Assembly (NCBI RefSeq): GCF_003590945.1
Contig: NZ_QYUK01000011.1
Coordinates: forward strand, 1,640,001 to 1,704,000
Length of the DNA: 64,000 nt
Origin: Oleomonas cavernae
Lineage (GTDB): Bacteria; Pseudomonadota; Alphaproteobacteria; Zavarziniales; Zavarziniaceae
Direction of reading: 5' to 3'
Part shown: one piece after another, positions 62,735-64,000 of the stretch
Numbering within the stretch: position 1 is the first letter of the stretch
How the letters are laid out: the number at the start of each line of letters is the position of its first letter
Notes under the pieces: generated by a model
What the model was told of the DNA's origin: nothing
What the model saw: the letters and a program-made list of their open reading frames with translations, nothing else
The model's database searches: none
Translations under genes and position numbers: made by a program

Positions 62735-63628
62735 ATGCCATGGACACCCGCCGACATGCCCGACCTCAACGGCAAGGTCGCCCTCGTCACCGGCGCCAAC
62801 CGGGGCCTGGGCTTCGAGACCGCCAAGGCGCTGGCCGGCCGGGGGGCCCGGGTGATCATCGTCTGCCGCGACCTGATCCTGGGCTCGGAGGCCGCCGCCA
62901 GGATGGGCGGCAAGGTCGAGGTCGTGACCATCGCCCTCGACGACCTCGCCTCGATCGAGGCGGGCGCCGCCGAGATCGCCCGCCGGACCGATCACCTGGA
63001 TATCGTGGTCAACAATGCCGGCCTGTTCGGCGTCGATTTCACCAAGACCAAGCAGGGATTCGAATATCACTTCGGCACCAACCACCTGGGCCATTTTGCC
63101 TTGACCCTCAAGCTGTGGCCCCTGCTGGCAACGGCGCGGGTGGTGACGGTCACCAGCGCCATGTACCGCCGGGCCAAGATCGATTTCGATGACCTCGGAT
63201 GGCAAAAGCGGCCCTATTCCAAATGGCAGGCCTATGCCGATTCAAAGCTCGCCAACCTGCTGTTCGCCGAGGAATTGCAGCGCCGCTTCGACGCCGCCGG
63301 CTTCAAGGCCACCAGCGTGCTGGCCCACCCCGGCTATGCCGCGACCAACAGCCCGTTCGGCGGCCGCTCGATGAAACCCAATTTCGGTGAGGTGATCATG
63401 CTGATCCTGGGCAACCTGCTGATGGCGCAGAGCCCGGCCATGGGCGCCCAGCCCAGCCTGATGGCGGCAACCGACGCGCAAGCCCGTGGCGGCGATCTCT
63501 ATGGCCCGACCAGGATGGGCGGCATGCGCGGCGCGCCCGCCAAGGCCGACAAGAAGATCGCACCCGATCCAGCACTCGCCCTGCGCCTGTGGCAGGTCTC
63601 ATCCGGGCTGACCGGGGTTGCGGTCTGA
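62735..63628 (+). CDS. SDR oxidoreductase (retinol dehydrogenase/WW-domain oxidoreductase-like)
   Basis: 297 aa from ATG 62735, with GGGAGGACTTAGAA just upstream. ALVTGANRGLGFETAKALAGRGARVIIVCRD (residues 13-43), DIVVNNAGLFGVDF near 87, FGTNHLGHFALTLKLWPLL near 109, catalytic Ser in VTSAMYRRA and WQAYADSKLANLLFAEEL (Tyr-x3-Lys near 169). The arginine after the second strand favours NADP(H). Substrate unknown. Confidence 0.88.
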   Translation: MPWTPADMPDLNGKVALVTGANRGLGFETAKALAGRGARVIIVCRDLILGSEAAARMGGKVEVVTIALDDLASIEAGAAEIARRTDHLDIVVNNAGLFGVDFTKTKQGFEYHFGTNHLGHFALTLKLWPLLATARVVTVTSAMYRRAKIDFDDLGWQKRPYSKWQAYADSKLANLLFAEELQRRFDAAGFKATSVLAHPGYAATNSPFGGRSMKPNFGEVIMLILGNLLMAQSPAMGAQPSLMAATDAQARGGDLYGPTRMGGMRGAPAKADKKIAPDPALALRLWQVSSGLTGVAV

Positions 63629-63640
63629 GGCTGTCAGGCG

Positions 63641-63763
63641 CGTTGTGCGTCCTTCGAGACGCCACTCTTCGAGTGGCTCCTCAGGATGAGGAGAATCTTT
63701 ATGCCACAACAATTTTCCTCATCCTGAGGAGGCCCGAAGGGCCGTCTCGAAGGACGCACAACG
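63641..63763. repeat. Palindromic intergenic repeat, family A, copy 2
   Basis: Longest copy: CGTTGTGCGTCCTTCGAGAC and GTCTCGAAGGACGCACAACG at the ends, CTCCTCAGGATGAGGAGAATC and CCTCATCCTGAGGAGGC inside, with CTTTATGCCACAACAATTTTC in the centre. Matches copy 1 at 3915 closely. Lies between converging genes. Confidence 0.88.
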
Positions 63764-63782
63764 TCTCTGCCAGGTGCGGCGC

Positions 63783-64000
63783 CTATTCCGGGGCGAGGCC
63801 GATGCGTGCGCGCACCTCGTCGATGGGCAGGGCGACCAGGGGCCAGAAATCCCAATTGTCCGACAGGTCGGTAGTCATCGCGCCACCGCGTTCGATAGCG
63901 CGAAAGAAACGCGGGGCGAGGCCCGGCTCGGCCATGATGCTCTTCACGGTGGGCTGTTTCACCGGGGTCACGTTGAGCCCCGCGCCGAAGGTCAGTTGCG
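63783..64000 (-). CDS. Unknown protein, C-terminal part only (runs off the window)
   Basis: The frame is open to the right edge. Visible residues: QLTFGAGLNVTPVKQPTVKSIMAEPGLAPRFFRAIERGGAMTTDLSDNWDFWPLVALPIDEVRARIGLAPE. The segment QPTVKSIMAEPGLAPRFFRA is balanced and coding-like. No family can be named from this fragment. Confidence 0.6.
   Translation of the reverse strand, partial: QLTFGAGLNVTPVKQPTVKSIMAEPGLAPRFFRAIERGGAMTTDLSDNWDFWPLVALPIDEVRARIGLAPE

Overview
The window is high-GC, densely coded chromosomal DNA of a Gram-negative bacterium, most likely an alphaproteobacterium. Pointers are a 5-aminolevulinate synthase (C4 haem pathway) with a porphobilinogen synthase of the aspartate-rich metal-site type, a B12-dependent ribonucleotide reductase (NrdJ), an entericidin-like lipoprotein, and three families of mosaic palindromic intergenic repeats. 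The genus cannot be fixed from the sequence alone.

Layout. 1-3896: end of a molybdenum hydroxylase subunit, then fdhD-mobB-moeA-mobA (molybdenum cofactor maturation). 4059-8013: small membrane proteins and lipoproteins, then an operon with a palindromic TetR-type operator (thioesterase, alcohol dehydrogenase, TetR regulator, short-chain dehydrogenase). 8087-12148: three-gene glycerol-type operon (Fe-S/FAD dehydrogenase, FAD oxidoreductase, FGGY kinase). 12325-19946: an unusual biosynthetic locus. Three plus-strand genes (PTPS-fold protein lacking canonical metal and catalytic residues, GT4 glycosyltransferase, methyltransferase) converge on and overlap a minus-strand series (RibD-type reductase, membrane sulfatase-like enzyme, FkbM methyltransferase, CDP-alcohol phosphatidyltransferase, zinc-less MDR dehydrogenase, cytochrome b561). 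This is the best candidate for an undescribed pathway. 20035-32152: housekeeping and small genes (NicO metal exporter with DUF1007, LysR/SDR pair, ABC exporter, orphan HigA, macro-domain protein, DUF1097).

32322-39055 is an accessory stretch: IS3-type transposase, AraC regulator with divergent esterase, two OmpA-like lipoproteins around an SMI1/KNR4 protein, and two nearly identical truncated haemoglobin genes bracketing a BrnT/XRE toxin-antitoxin pair. tRNA-Glu, chorismate mutase, recJ and nrdJ follow. Two near-identical terminators then enclose two AT-richer unknown genes, followed by a PIN toxin-antitoxin operon with a long operator dyad. 47697-51162 holds a second molybdenum hydroxylase (large and 2Fe-2S subunits) and a TetR regulator, 51289-53228 an MHYT/GGDEF/EAL protein. 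53377-64000 carries hemA, a saccharopine-dehydrogenase-like enzyme, a valine-degradation operon, hemB, a type III PLP decarboxylase and an SDR.

Eight genes carry nine small frameshifts. Most look like loss of one base from a short G or C run, and both flanks remain fully conserved. This pattern fits sequencing or assembly error better than decay, and these genes are given as single disrupted entries.
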